64,000 bases of DNA from a virus. Of this stretch, positions 16,821 through 25,055 are shown piece after piece. Each line of letters begins with the position of its first letter. The first letter of the stretch is position 1. The translations under genes and the position numbers were made by a program. The notes below the pieces were generated by a model that saw only the letters and a program-made list of their open reading frames with translations, ran no database searches and was not told where the DNA came from. The stretch is from the IMG/VR virus record IMGVR_UViG_3300036860_000542, positions 1 to 64,000 of that record; one strand, given 5' to 3'.

Positions 16821-18075
16821 GGTCCTGGATGTCCTTCATCTTCTTGAAGGGCACACCCAATCCCTCCTTGAGGAACTCCATGATGTCCTCGACATCGTCG
16901 GCGCCGGGGAGCTCGTTGTTATCCGCCTTGATCTGATTGATGCGGTCGAAGCTGCCGTCGGGCTTGAGGATGGCCTGCATGGTGAAGAGCCGGGTGCCGT
17001 CGGCATCTCGCATCGAGAAGATCTTGTTCTTCCCCGACTCCACCGCTTGGATGAAGCCGAACTGCTTCGAGCCGACGCAGAGACCACGACCACGACCTTC
17101 AGCCGGCAGTTCGGACGCCAATAGATCGACGACGTAGCCACCGTCCTTGAAGCGGTAGATGATGCGATCCTCATCGATGGCCTCGGCCGCTTTGCCTTCG
17201 CCCTCGACGTCTTCGAGGGCGGCGGCTACGGCTTCCTCGAGCTTGTCCCAGTCGGGGTCCGCGTCGGCGTAATGCTGAGCGTACTCCGAGATCTCGATGC
17301 CGTACCTGTTGGCCGCCTTCTCGATCTCGTTGAGGTCTAGGTTCAAGTCGGTCTTGTGATTGATCTCGACGAGGGCGTCCTCGATTTCGTCCGGGTACAT
17401 ACCCTCGATGATCTCCTTGAGGTCGTGTTGGTCGATGTAGAAGCTCTCGTAGGCAGTCGCCTTGAAGAAAGCCCCGCTGTAGGAGTCGGCGTTGTAGTCG
17501 AACGTCCAGTTGTCGCGGTCCTGCATGGCTTCGTTGAAGGCGGCGTCGATCTGCTCGAAGGAGTAGTCCTCTGCGAACTTGTGGCGGAGGTCGTCCAGGA
17601 GCTCCTTGTAGCGACGGCCGTGACCTCTCTCGATGTAGCCAGCGGCGTCGTTCTCCATCTCACCGAAGTAGTAGTCGAAGTCGCCCTCGAAGCTATCCTG
17701 CAAGTAGTTGGTGTCGGGCTCCTGAGTCCACTCGTGTCGCTTCACGAACTCGGCGACCATCTTCTCGATGCGTTCTTGTGACTCTGGATCGTCGGCCCGG
17801 ATCTGTTCTTGGACTTCTTCGTCGAGCTCGTCCCATTCATCATCCGGGATGTCGGCGCGGCGGACCCGCCCACGGCGCTTGCGATCAGCCGCATGGATCG
17901 CAGCCTGGAGATTCTCGTCGAGCTCCTCCCACTCGTCGTCGGAGAAGGCGCTTCGGGGGAGCTTCAAGAGCTCCTCCTCGGTCATCTCTTCGAGGGGCTT
18001 GAAGACCCTCGTGGGGGAACTCTCGAACAAATCCGGGTGGGTACCAACGGTCGGGTTTCTTCGCCCCATGTTCAT
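16705..18075 (-). CDS. PcfJ-like acidic protein
   Basis: About 456 residues, with M at 18075 or 18069 as likely start. The first two thirds are very acidic and helical (many DEWEELDE-type repeats). The C-terminal part has GRGLCVGSKQFGFIQAV followed by IFSMRDADGTRLFTMQA and a late N..LP, matching the PcfJ pattern (CV..Y..I.SLRD...TIE...QI.G..N). PcfJ-like domains occur in plasmid and phage polyvalent proteins. The protein ends with CGFCAEC. The gene is convergent with the methyltransferase and diverges from 18155. Confidence 0.55.
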   Translation of the reverse strand: MNMGRRNPTVGTHPDLFESSPTRVFKPLEEMTEEELLKLPRSAFSDDEWEELDENLQAAIHAADRKRRGRVRRADIPDDEWDELDEEVQEQIRADDPESQERIEKMVAEFVKRHEWTQEPDTNYLQDSFEGDFDYYFGEMENDAAGYIERGHGRRYKELLDDLRHKFAEDYSFEQIDAAFNEAMQDRDNWTFDYNADSYSGAFFKATAYESFYIDQHDLKEIIEGMYPDEIEDALVEINHKTDLNLDLNEIEKAANRYGIEISEYAQHYADADPDWDKLEEAVAAALEDVEGEGKAAEAIDEDRIIYRFKDGGYVVDLLASELPAEGRGRGLCVGSKQFGFIQAVESGKNKIFSMRDADGTRLFTMQAILKPDGSFDRINQIKADNNELPGADDVEDIMEFLKEGLGVPFKKMKDIQDLKPALREAGLIKTKPQLETNPEEEEEAHCGFCAECNQP

Positions 18076-18096
18076 AGGGTAGCATAACGGTCGAAG

Positions 18097-18126
18097 TTGA
18101 CGTACCCCCCGTAAGGAGGCTACACT
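18097..18126 (+). promoter_or_regulatory. Sigma70-like promoter for 18155 gene
   Basis: TTGACG (18097-18102), an 18-base spacer, then TACACT (18121-18126). It lies in the 79-base divergent gap upstream of the membrane protein gene on the plus strand. Confidence 0.5.
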
Positions 18127-18154
18127 TTTAGCTAATCCGGTTAGGAGCTCCCTG

Positions 18155-18844
18155 ATGCCCGCAAAGCGTGGTGCCAAGCGACCGATTCATCTCCCTGCTC
18201 TGGCGACTCGCAAGCGACGTGCTCGCAAGAACCCGTCCTCGGATGGGTTCATCTCCAACGCCAAGGACGCAGTCATCGCCAACGGCCTGGTCCATGCGGC
18301 CGGAGGCTACGCCAGCGCCCGCCTGGCCGGTCGAATCGCTCGCCGCATGCTAGCGGCCAAGTTCCCGGCCCTGGGCCGCCACGCCACTCCGCTGGGCAAC
18401 GTCGCCATGGCGGCCGTGATCTACATGGTCACCAAGAAGTGGCGGAAGGTGCGCGAGGAGGCAGTGATCGGCGCCGTGATCGCGGTCATCCAGTCCATCC
18501 TCCAGGCGTACATGCCCGGCTTGGCCGCGATGCTGATGGACACGGACGCCAGCCTCGAGCTGGCTGGGGCGAAGGCGGCGGCCGGTCTGGATGCTGCGCC
18601 GCAAGCGATGAGGAAGCCTGGTCTCCGCAAGAAGTTCGTCCTGCCCGGTGAGATCGAGGCTGGTCGTGCCGAGGAAGCGCGAGCGAGCTCCAACGGGCCG
18701 GTGAAGTACGTCATGCCCGGCTCTCCTGGATCAGGTTACGGTGCGCCATCGGTCGGAGACGACTTCGAAGACGCCACGGCGAACATCCCGGACACGGCTG
18801 GTGATCTCGAAGGCGACGACGACCTGGGCATCTTCAACCAGTAG
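18155..18844 (+). CDS. Basic-N-terminus membrane protein (paralogue of 41466-42881)
   Basis: This 229-residue protein starts with a Lys/Arg-rich segment containing RKRRARKNP. A hydrophobic region follows (about residues 50-130, with RLAGRIARRML, NVAMAAVIYMV and VIGAVIAVIQSILQAYMP). The tail is disordered and acidic, rich in Gly, Ser and Asp. The large NPRRR protein at 41466-42881 has the same order: KNP, then GGRLIVSRLGGMVADKLG, MVVLGSIATKK and GVNLIEALIKAYAP, then an acidic tail. This suggests two related proteins, perhaps both in the virion. The ATG follows TAGGAG. Confidence 0.65.
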   Translation: MPAKRGAKRPIHLPALATRKRRARKNPSSDGFISNAKDAVIANGLVHAAGGYASARLAGRIARRMLAAKFPALGRHATPLGNVAMAAVIYMVTKKWRKVREEAVIGAVIAVIQSILQAYMPGLAAMLMDTDASLELAGAKAAAGLDAAPQAMRKPGLRKKFVLPGEIEAGRAEEARASSNGPVKYVMPGSPGSGYGAPSVGDDFEDATANIPDTAGDLEGDDDLGIFNQ

Positions 18845-18897
18845 GAGGTCCTCTGCTCGAAGTCATCGAGTGCCTCTCGGACTCCGATTCGTGGAGT

Positions 18898-19344
18898 TTG
18901 AGCTCGGAGAGCGATCCGCCTGGTGAGCCTCCGGCGACTCCTCCGCCAAAGATCAGGTTGAGCGATGACGAGAAGAGGCGGAAGACGGTCCTGATCGTTG
19001 AGGACGATCAGGACGTCCGCGTAGCGGTCATGGACTGCCTGGCAGAGGAACACTACAGCGCGGTTGCGGTCCGCAACGGTGTGGAGGCCATCTACTACCT
19101 CACTCGCGTTCCAAGGCTGCCAGACCTCATCCTGCTCGACCTGGTGATGCCTGTGATGGATGGCTGGACGCTCAGGAAGAAGCTCGAGGCGAACCCCGAG
19201 TGGAACCGGATCCCAGTCGTGATCTACAGTGCCAACACTCGGGTCCGACCCATCACGGCCGCTGTTGTGCTTGCCAAGCCGATCAGCTTGGCCACGTTGG
19301 TGGACGTCATCGAAGAGCAGATCGTGAAGAAGAATAAACCATGA
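18898..19344 (+). CDS. Stand-alone response regulator receiver domain
   Basis: A CheY-like domain with TVLIVEDDQDVR (acidic pair), LILLDLVMPVMDGW (phospho-acceptor Asp), VVIYSANT and VLAKPIS (conserved Lys). There is no DNA-binding output domain. The listed start is TTG at 18898. A strong AGGAGG (18843-18848) lies four bases before an in-frame CTG at 18853, so the true start may be non-AUG and further upstream. It is unusual on a virus; it may alter host two-component signalling. No histidine kinase is seen nearby. Confidence 0.75.
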   Translation: MSSESDPPGEPPATPPPKIRLSDDEKRRKTVLIVEDDQDVRVAVMDCLAEEHYSAVAVRNGVEAIYYLTRVPRLPDLILLDLVMPVMDGWTLRKKLEANPEWNRIPVVIYSANTRVRPITAAVVLAKPISLATLVDVIEEQIVKKNKP

Positions 19345-19652
19345 AGCTAGTCGATCTCGACCCGAGATGGATCAGTAGCGGCGGTGAGGGGATCACACGG
19401 AACGGCCAGCCTGTCCTCCAACGCGACGGCGTCGGGATCGGCTGTGACTGCCCATGCGGTACCGAAGGATGTTGGCTGGCAGTCTACTTCACGAACCCGA
19501 TTGATGGCGGCCCGACACTTGAGGGTGTCACCGTCTCCTGGCAGCGGACCGGTGACACCTTCGAGACGCTCACGCTTCGCCCTTCACTACAGCGACGAGG
19601 CGGCTGCGACTGGCACGGCTTCTTGACCGACGGCGTCTTCGTGAAGGTCTAG
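19341..19652 (+). CDS. DUF6527-like zinc-binding protein
   Basis: This 103-residue protein contains CDCPCGTEGC in the middle and DTFETLTLRPSL followed by CDWHGFLTDG at the end. This matches the DUF6527 layout (cysteine cluster, then TL.PS....C.WHG). The family is common in phages and genomic islands and has no known activity. ATG overlaps the response regulator stop. Confidence 0.6.
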   Translation: MKLVDLDPRWISSGGEGITRNGQPVLQRDGVGIGCDCPCGTEGCWLAVYFTNPIDGGPTLEGVTVSWQRTGDTFETLTLRPSLQRRGGCDWHGFLTDGVFVKV

Positions 19653-19735
19653 AACTCTCTCAACAACAGCCGATAGAGAAGGAAGTAGGTGAGATTCTCG
19701 CCTTCGAGCCGCACCCACACTTCATGGTCGATCAT
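19649..19735 (-). CDS. 28-residue hypothetical peptide
   Basis: ATG at 19735 overlaps the stop of the upstream glycosyltransferase in ATGA, the usual junction in this genome. The product is a short amphipathic peptide ending LLYRLLLREF. Support is positional only. Confidence 0.35.
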   Translation of the reverse strand: MIDHEVWVRLEGENLTYFLLYRLLLREF

Positions 19736-20718
19736 AACGACGCCTGCACACGCTCGATGATGGGGAGGACGTCGAGGACGCGCTTGAACCAGGTGTGGTT
19801 CTTGAGCACCTCTCCACGGCCAGCCCTGCCCATCGCCTTGGCCTTGTCGGGGTTGTCGAGGAGCCAACGTACTCTGGTGACCAACTGATCGTTGGTCCTA
19901 AAGAACAGGCAGTGGTCGCCGTCCTTGAACTCAGTCTCCAGGAGAGGGATGTGGTAGCAGACGATGGGCGTACCGCTCGCCATGGAGATGAGCTGGCGGT
20001 CGGAGTAGTAGAGCGGGATGTCGTTGAAGTTGGAGATGGAGACGCCCACCTTGGCGCGCTTCCACACGGAGACCTGATCCTTGACGTGGCAGGCACCCAC
20101 CGTGCGGATGTCACCCGGCCAGCCCATGCCGACGACTCCGTAGTCGAACCCTGCATCGCCTAGAGCCCGTAGGGCTCCCTCGCGTTGAGGGGTGCCCGGG
20201 AAGGCTCCCCCGTAGTGGTTCCCGATCATGACGACGTCGGGGACCCGGAAGGGCGGCTTCCAGTTGCGCTCCTCCAGAACGTCTTCATGCCAGTCGAGAC
20301 CCATTTGCAGGTAGTGGACCTCGGGGGCGCCAGCCGCCTTGAAGAGCTCGGTCTGTCCGGCCGCCGCGATGAAAGAGACGTGAGTCGTCTTGCAGATCGA
20401 CGAGAGGTAGTCTGAGACGTCGGCTCTGCAGTCACCCATCCAGTGACTGAGCACCGTCTTCGGCGACCGTTGCTGGATCTCACGAAGTCCATCCGCCTCG
20501 ATGATGCCGGTGTTCTGGCACTGTAGCCACAACCAATCGGGCTGGAAGTTGACGACTTCTTCCACGAGCTGCCTGGTGATCTCGTGGGCGTTGAGGCCCC
20601 TGCGTTCGCGCTCGAAGTAGTCGAAGTGGCTCGTGTAGAAGAGCGACTCGAAGGCATGCATCATCCCCCGTTGGGGGTGGTCGTAGTTGATGGTTGCCGT
20701 GAGGACCTTCTTGATCAT
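19732..20718 (-). CDS. CgeB/GT4-like glycosyltransferase
   Basis: This 328-residue GT-B type protein has an N-terminal Rossmann-like half with QPDWLWLQCQNTG. The C-terminal half contains VVMIGNHYGGAFPG, then VGVSISNFNDIP and the sugar-nucleotide-binding region SMASGTPIVCYHIP. This is the pattern of CgeB/glycosyltransferase family 4-like enzymes (E or D after a SG.P). It probably transfers a sugar in the surface-glycan pathway. It overlaps both neighbours by 4 bases in one long operon reading leftwards from 24544. Confidence 0.75.
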   Translation of the reverse strand: MIKKVLTATINYDHPQRGMMHAFESLFYTSHFDYFERERRGLNAHEITRQLVEEVVNFQPDWLWLQCQNTGIIEADGLREIQQRSPKTVLSHWMGDCRADVSDYLSSICKTTHVSFIAAAGQTELFKAAGAPEVHYLQMGLDWHEDVLEERNWKPPFRVPDVVMIGNHYGGAFPGTPQREGALRALGDAGFDYGVVGMGWPGDIRTVGACHVKDQVSVWKRAKVGVSISNFNDIPLYYSDRQLISMASGTPIVCYHIPLLETEFKDGDHCLFFRTNDQLVTRVRWLLDNPDKAKAMGRAGRGEVLKNHTWFKRVLDVLPIIERVQASL

Positions 20719-21401
20719 CGAAGTACCTTTCTGGCGGCGTAGTCGCGTTGCATCATCTCCGCCCGGCCGACGATGTCGCCCCAGGGCGGTACGAAGACGT
20801 TCGGATCCTTCCGGCAGACGCCGAATCCGGTGTAGTGCAGCATGTCGAGCTTCTGCTTCTCCTCGGGGACGAGATCCCAGAAGACCTGCATCTCGCAGGT
20901 CGCCATGTCGAGCTCGAGATCGTCGAAGAAGATGAGACCACCAGGTCGGACGAACTGGCGATAGGCGACGTACTCACCGTAGGTTTGGTTGAAGTTGTGA
21001 AGGCCGTCGATGAAGAGCAGGTCGAAGTAGTTGTGAAGGTCTCGGTGCTCGCTAGCCCACACCATCGAATCCGCGGTCTCGGCCATGGCAGGAACCAGCT
21101 TTCCCTCCAGGGCGCGGTCGAGTTGCACTTTCGCGTCCGGGTTGATGTCGATGGTGCGCACGAAACCGCCATCGTTGGCGAAGGCGAGGTGCGCGGCTGA
21201 GGCTCCTAGGTTGGTCCCAATCTCCAGGACTGCCAGCGGGTAGAACTCTTGAACTAGTTCATGAAAGAACTGGTAGTAGAGACCGTCGTCCCCAGGATTG
21301 AGCGAACCGTTAGCCAACGTCTTCAGCCACTCAGGTCGATCGTCGGAGATCTTCGGTAGTAATTGGGCGATAGCAAGACAGTTGCCGATGGTTGGGATCA
21401 T
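20715..21401 (-). CDS. Class I SAM methyltransferase (Methyltransf_24/CmcI-like)
   Basis: This 228-residue protein has motif I VLEIGTNLGASAAHLA, then VRTIDINPDAKV (acidic residue binding SAM ribose), LLFIDGLHNF and GGLIFFDDLELD. The motif order is that of sugar O-methyltransferases in polysaccharide clusters. Its place between glycosyltransferases supports methylation of a glycan. Confidence 0.75.
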   Translation of the reverse strand: MIPTIGNCLAIAQLLPKISDDRPEWLKTLANGSLNPGDDGLYYQFFHELVQEFYPLAVLEIGTNLGASAAHLAFANDGGFVRTIDINPDAKVQLDRALEGKLVPAMAETADSMVWASEHRDLHNYFDLLFIDGLHNFNQTYGEYVAYRQFVRPGGLIFFDDLELDMATCEMQVFWDLVPEEKQKLDMLHYTGFGVCRKDPNVFVPPWGDIVGRAEMMQRDYAARKVLR

Positions 21402-21985
21402 GGCTTCTCCAGAACAAGGATGGCTGGGTAGACAATGGCACGCTTGGCACGACCGTCAAGAGCGTAGCCCTCTATGTGGGATCGCAGCTCTTGTGGTTGC
21501 AGAAAATCGTGATGCCAATCCTCGACGACGTAGAACCCACCCGGGTTCAGCATCTCCCAACACCGGTCTAGCGCTGGGAACACCGCCTTTGGTCCATGTC
21601 CACCGTCGTCGATGATGAGATCGAAGCAGCCGAGATCTCGAACACCCGGATCAGGCATGGTCATCCCGATCAGTCTGAAGGTGGTGTGGCAGCAATAGTA
21701 GTGAGCCTTGCACACCTCAGTGACTTGACCCAGATCGTTGTCGATTCCGACGATCTCGCTTGGGTGCCACAAGTGCGCCCACAGCGCAAGACTTCCTCCT
21801 CGACACACGCCGATCTCCAGAACTCGCATGGGAGCCAAAAAGATCTGCTCCAGGAACCGGTTCCAGGACTCGCGAACGATCTCGTCCTTTTGGTGCGCAA
21901 GTTCAGGGCCGCTGCCCGGAGCCCCGTTGGCCTTGAACTGGAGAACGTGACCGCACTCCAATTCCATCCGCGCTTCGATTTTCAC
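21398..21985 (-). CDS. CmcI-like sugar methyltransferase
   Basis: This 195-residue protein contains VLEIGVCRGGSLALWA, EIVGIDNDLGQV, FDLIIDDGGHGPKAVFPAL and GGFYVVEDWHHDF. This combination (GGS.......G.D, then DDGGH and ED.H) is typical of CmcI/rhamnosyl O-methyltransferase-type enzymes. It forms a pair with the methyltransferase downstream. ATGA overlaps occur on both sides. Confidence 0.75.
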   Translation of the reverse strand: MKIEARMELECGHVLQFKANGAPGSGPELAHQKDEIVRESWNRFLEQIFLAPMRVLEIGVCRGGSLALWAHLWHPSEIVGIDNDLGQVTEVCKAHYYCCHTTFRLIGMTMPDPGVRDLGCFDLIIDDGGHGPKAVFPALDRCWEMLNPGGFYVVEDWHHDFLQPQELRSHIEGYALDGRAKRAIVYPAILVLEKP

Positions 21986-22716
21986 CCGATTACCTCCGTG
22001 CGAGCGTAAGGGTGATCATGGAGCGGAGCGATCTCGAACCCACGCCGTTCGGGGTTCCAGATGTCGATCGTGGTTGGGTGTACGTCCTTGTCTCCTGGCT
22101 TCCAGCCAATAAATTTTTCCTCGAGCCAGTTGGGACGGAGCTCAGCCTGGTGGCCGTGACAGGACCACTTGTACCGGGTGAGCGCGACCGACTGGGCGTA
22201 GCCGGCGTGGATCACTGGGTTGAGACCGCTCAGGAAGCCTTGGGGCCCGCTGTAGCCCACGTTGAGGACGCGGATTGGCATCCAGTGGTCCACGTTCACC
22301 CAGTTGAAACTCCTCCACAGATGAACCATGTTGACGCCGCACGTCCCCGACCAGGACTTGATGCCATCAGCCATCACGAAAGCCTTCTCCACTTGGCCTG
22401 GCTGCCAGATCTCGTCGGCGTCCACCACCAGGACCTGGCTGGCACCCACCGTCTCGGCGACCTTGTAGATCGCGTTGCGATGGTCACCCTCCGACGTCCA
22501 ATGTCCTCGATGCCACACGATGGGGATGGAGGAGAAGCGGTGGGCTTCCGCGAACAACTCCTCCTCGCTGTCGGGACAGGTCATGTTCGTCGGGTGACCG
22601 TAGCTCGGACGCTCGGTGTACAGGACATGGAACTGGTCCACGGACTCCTGCACCGAGCGGACGGCCCACGCCAGGTACTCTTTGCCGTAGTGCAGAGCGC
22701 AATACGCGATCCTCAT
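21982..22716 (-). CDS. Glycosyltransferase, GT-A-like
   Basis: This 244-residue protein starts MRIAYCALHYGKEYLAWAVRSVQ, like family 2 enzymes, and has QVLVVDADEIWQPGQ, a DAD metal-binding motif of the DXD type. The ATG at 22716 comes from the 4-base overlap with the upstream gene; the longer frame upstream belongs to that gene's region. It probably uses a nucleotide sugar with Mn2+. It is part of the glycan operon. Confidence 0.7.
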   Translation of the reverse strand: MRIAYCALHYGKEYLAWAVRSVQESVDQFHVLYTERPSYGHPTNMTCPDSEEELFAEAHRFSSIPIVWHRGHWTSEGDHRNAIYKVAETVGASQVLVVDADEIWQPGQVEKAFVMADGIKSWSGTCGVNMVHLWRSFNWVNVDHWMPIRVLNVGYSGPQGFLSGLNPVIHAGYAQSVALTRYKWSCHGHQAELRPNWLEEKFIGWKPGDKDVHPTTIDIWNPERRGFEIAPLHDHPYARTEVIG

Positions 22717-23528
22717 CTGATCTCCTTCAGCGCCTGCAGCGCTCCGTTCGGGAACTGGTGTTCGATGCAGAGGCGGTTGAAGAAGCTGTGACGCATCTGA
22801 TCGACGTTGCATGGAATATGACCCTGCACCGCCTGTTGACAGAACTCAGCGATGTCGTGGTAACCGATGCTGAGGAAGTCCACGCCAGGGATCAGCGGGA
22901 AGGGATCAGCGCAGTGCTCAGAGACGAACAGCGTCGAGAAGGCTGCTCCAACAGCGAAGCGCAACGGCTCGCCGATGAGCGCATCGGTCTGGTGGACGTT
23001 GAGAAACAGCTTGGAGCGAAGGAGGCCACCGGCCCGCTCGCTGCCCCAGGAGTTCGGCGCCAAGTCCAACCCTAACTGGTGGAGCCGCCCGTAGATGTGG
23101 TTCCGCCGACCGTTCACGTAGGAGTAGTGCGTGATGTCGTGAGCTCGCGTCTCGCTGGCTGGGATCAAGAGACCAGGATGACTGCCCATCACCACGAACT
23201 TCATGCGGGTGTCGAGGGTTTGGTAGTAGCGGTCGGCCACCCAGATTTCATCCACGTGCGTGAATGCCTCGGTGATGACCTCGTTGAAGTTGCCGGCATA
23301 CTCCCCGTCCGGTCGCTCGAGGTTCCACCACACGATCTTGGCTCGACGCGCCTTTGGGAGTTGGCGGCTCTTGAGCTCTCCGGTGATCGGAGTCGTCACG
23401 TAGATCGTGTCGGAGTTGATGTCGATCTCGTCCACGAAGCAGGTGGGGAGGCCAGCGAGCTCCACCATCTTCCAGAAGTCCTGATAGCTATCGTAGTGGT
23501 GTCGCGTCCGAGCGAACTTGAAGTTCAT
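22713..23528 (-). CDS. Glycosyltransferase-like protein (GT-B C-terminal features)
   Basis: This 271-residue protein contains KIVWWNLERPDGEY, EIWVADRYYQ, KLFLNVHQTDALIGEPLRFAVGAAFSTLFVSE and VDFLSIGYHDI. The ...NVHQ......EPLR....A.....V.SE pattern matches the donor-binding half of glycosyltransferases that act on surface glycans. The acceptor is unknown. Start 23528 is set by the ATGA overlap with the dehydratase gene. Confidence 0.6.
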   Translation of the reverse strand: MNFKFARTRHHYDSYQDFWKMVELAGLPTCFVDEIDINSDTIYVTTPITGELKSRQLPKARRAKIVWWNLERPDGEYAGNFNEVITEAFTHVDEIWVADRYYQTLDTRMKFVVMGSHPGLLIPASETRAHDITHYSYVNGRRNHIYGRLHQLGLDLAPNSWGSERAGGLLRSKLFLNVHQTDALIGEPLRFAVGAAFSTLFVSEHCADPFPLIPGVDFLSIGYHDIAEFCQQAVQGHIPCNVDQMRHSFFNRLCIEHQFPNGALQALKEIR

Positions 23529-24544
23529 GCCAACCACTCCGGGTTTTCCATGTACCAGGCCACGGTCTCGGCGAGCGACCTCTCGAGGTTGAGGGAGAAG
23601 TTGAAGCCCATGTTCTTCAGCACCGTCCCGTCCAGAGCGTAGCGCAGGTCATGACCAGGCCGGCTCGAGTGGAAGTCCACCATCTCGTACTTGAGCGGCT
23701 TGCCGACGAGCTTAGCGATCATCTGAGCCAGGGAGAGGTTGTCGATCTCACACTCGCCCACCAGGTTGACTTTGGTGCAGCGGGGGAGCTGCTTCTCGCA
23801 GTGCTTCTCGATCAGGAACTTGAGTGCCTGGCCCACGTTGCGGGCGTAGAGATAGAAGCGACTGCCCGCCTTCGCACAGGCGGCGTCGGCATGAACGGTG
23901 AGGACGTACTCGCGTAGCACGCAGGCGATGACCTTCGGGATGAACTTCTCGGCATGCTGTCTCTCGCCGAAGACGTTCATCGTGTGAGTGCAGAGCATGG
24001 CCAGATCGTAGGTGTTGGAGAAGGCGACGGCCATCTCCTCGGCACCGGCTTTGCTGGCGGCGTAGGGGTTGCCGCTGTTGTAGCGGTCCCACTCGCGGTA
24101 GGCGGTTCCTTCAGGCGCCGGTCCGAAGATCTCGTCCGTGCCGAAGTGGATGAAGAGCGGGTGCTTGCGTATGGAGGACATCATCATCTTGCGTGCTTTG
24201 GTCCACTCGAGGAGGTTGGTCGTCCCGACGACGTTGTCCATGACGAAGGACATCGGATCGATGATAGACCGATCCACGTGGGTCGAGGCAGCCATGTGGA
24301 GGATGACGTCCACGTGGCCGATGGCGCGATCGACCGTCGGGTTGATTGCGGCTCGCAAGTCGTGCCAGACGAACTTCACCCGGTTGGCATGCTCCTTCCA
24401 GTGCGGGATGTCGCGCAGTCGATGCAGGGTGCTGGTCGCGTCGATGCGATCGAGGCCGACGAGCTCCCAGTTGGTCTCGTCGAGGAAGAGGGAAGCCACG
24501 TGATGACCGATGAAGCCATTCATGCCCGTGATCAGGACTCGCAT
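23525..24544 (-). CDS. dTDP-glucose 4,6-dehydratase-like NAD-dependent epimerase (RmlB-like)
   Basis: This 339-residue extended short-chain dehydrogenase has an N-terminal VLITGMNGFIGHHV (TGxxGxxG NAD site), HMAASTHVDRSI, FGTDEIFGPAPEG and NPYAASKAGAE (catalytic YxxxK). It ends with SRPGHDLRYALD, a phrase typical of RmlB enzymes. It probably makes a 4-keto-6-deoxy sugar nucleotide for surface glycans. ATG 24544 follows AGGAGAACGC. It is the first gene of the sugar operon that continues to 19649. Confidence 0.8.
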   Translation of the reverse strand: MRVLITGMNGFIGHHVASLFLDETNWELVGLDRIDATSTLHRLRDIPHWKEHANRVKFVWHDLRAAINPTVDRAIGHVDVILHMAASTHVDRSIIDPMSFVMDNVVGTTNLLEWTKARKMMMSSIRKHPLFIHFGTDEIFGPAPEGTAYREWDRYNSGNPYAASKAGAEEMAVAFSNTYDLAMLCTHTMNVFGERQHAEKFIPKVIACVLREYVLTVHADAACAKAGSRFYLYARNVGQALKFLIEKHCEKQLPRCTKVNLVGECEIDNLSLAQMIAKLVGKPLKYEMVDFHSSRPGHDLRYALDGTVLKNMGFNFSLNLERSLAETVAWYMENPEWLA

Positions 24545-24552
24545 GCGTTCTC

Positions 24553-24858
24553 CTAGTAGAGGCAAGGGTCCCACTTGGGACAACCCTCGCGACAGTTTCC
24601 CTCTCGCACCGTCTTGTCGGTCTTCAGGATCTCGAGGCAGCGCTCCGCGGCCTCCAGGCACGTCTCTCCATGGCCTGTGACGTCGCGTGTAACACCGGTA
24701 CCTGGGTGAAAGTGATAGTCGCGCAACCACACACGCCACGAGCCGCTACCGAAGCACTCAGCGGTGACGTGATGGCCGACGATCCTCATGATTTCGTTCA
24801 TCACCTCGTTGAGGCGATCCTGCTCCTTGCGCGTCGCAAGTCCACGATGGCGGCTCAT
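24553..24858 (-). CDS. Hypothetical protein, 101 aa
   Basis: A small protein with a helical N-terminal half, a central strand region with GSWRVWLRDYHFHPGTG, and a C-terminal cysteine cluster (NCREGCPKWDPC). No family is recognised. ATG overlaps the upstream gene stop by 4 bases. Confidence 0.5.
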   Translation of the reverse strand: MSRHRGLATRKEQDRLNEVMNEIMRIVGHHVTAECFGSGSWRVWLRDYHFHPGTGVTRDVTGHGETCLEAAERCLEILKTDKTVREGNCREGCPKWDPCLY

Positions 24859-25055
24859 GCGATTTTCACCAGGGCCCGACGAAGCTCCTGAAGCAGACCT
24901 GGGGTTAGTTCCACCGATGCTTCCGGGAAACTCGCAGAATCGGGCAGCACTCTGCGGTCCCTGATGCGCACTTCGAATCGGCCGTCTTTCACTGCCACGA
25001 TGCAGAACTCTGCACCGTCCACGTGGTACTGAAGAATCGTTTCACGCTTCGTCAT
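24855..25055 (-). CDS. Hypothetical protein, 66 aa
   Basis: This small mixed alpha/beta protein starts MTKRETILQYHVDG. The start is set by an ATGA overlap with the glycosyltransferase gene. No motif is recognised. Confidence 0.5.
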   Translation of the reverse strand: MTKRETILQYHVDGAEFCIVAVKDGRFEVRIRDRRVLPDSASFPEASVELTPGLLQELRRALVKIA

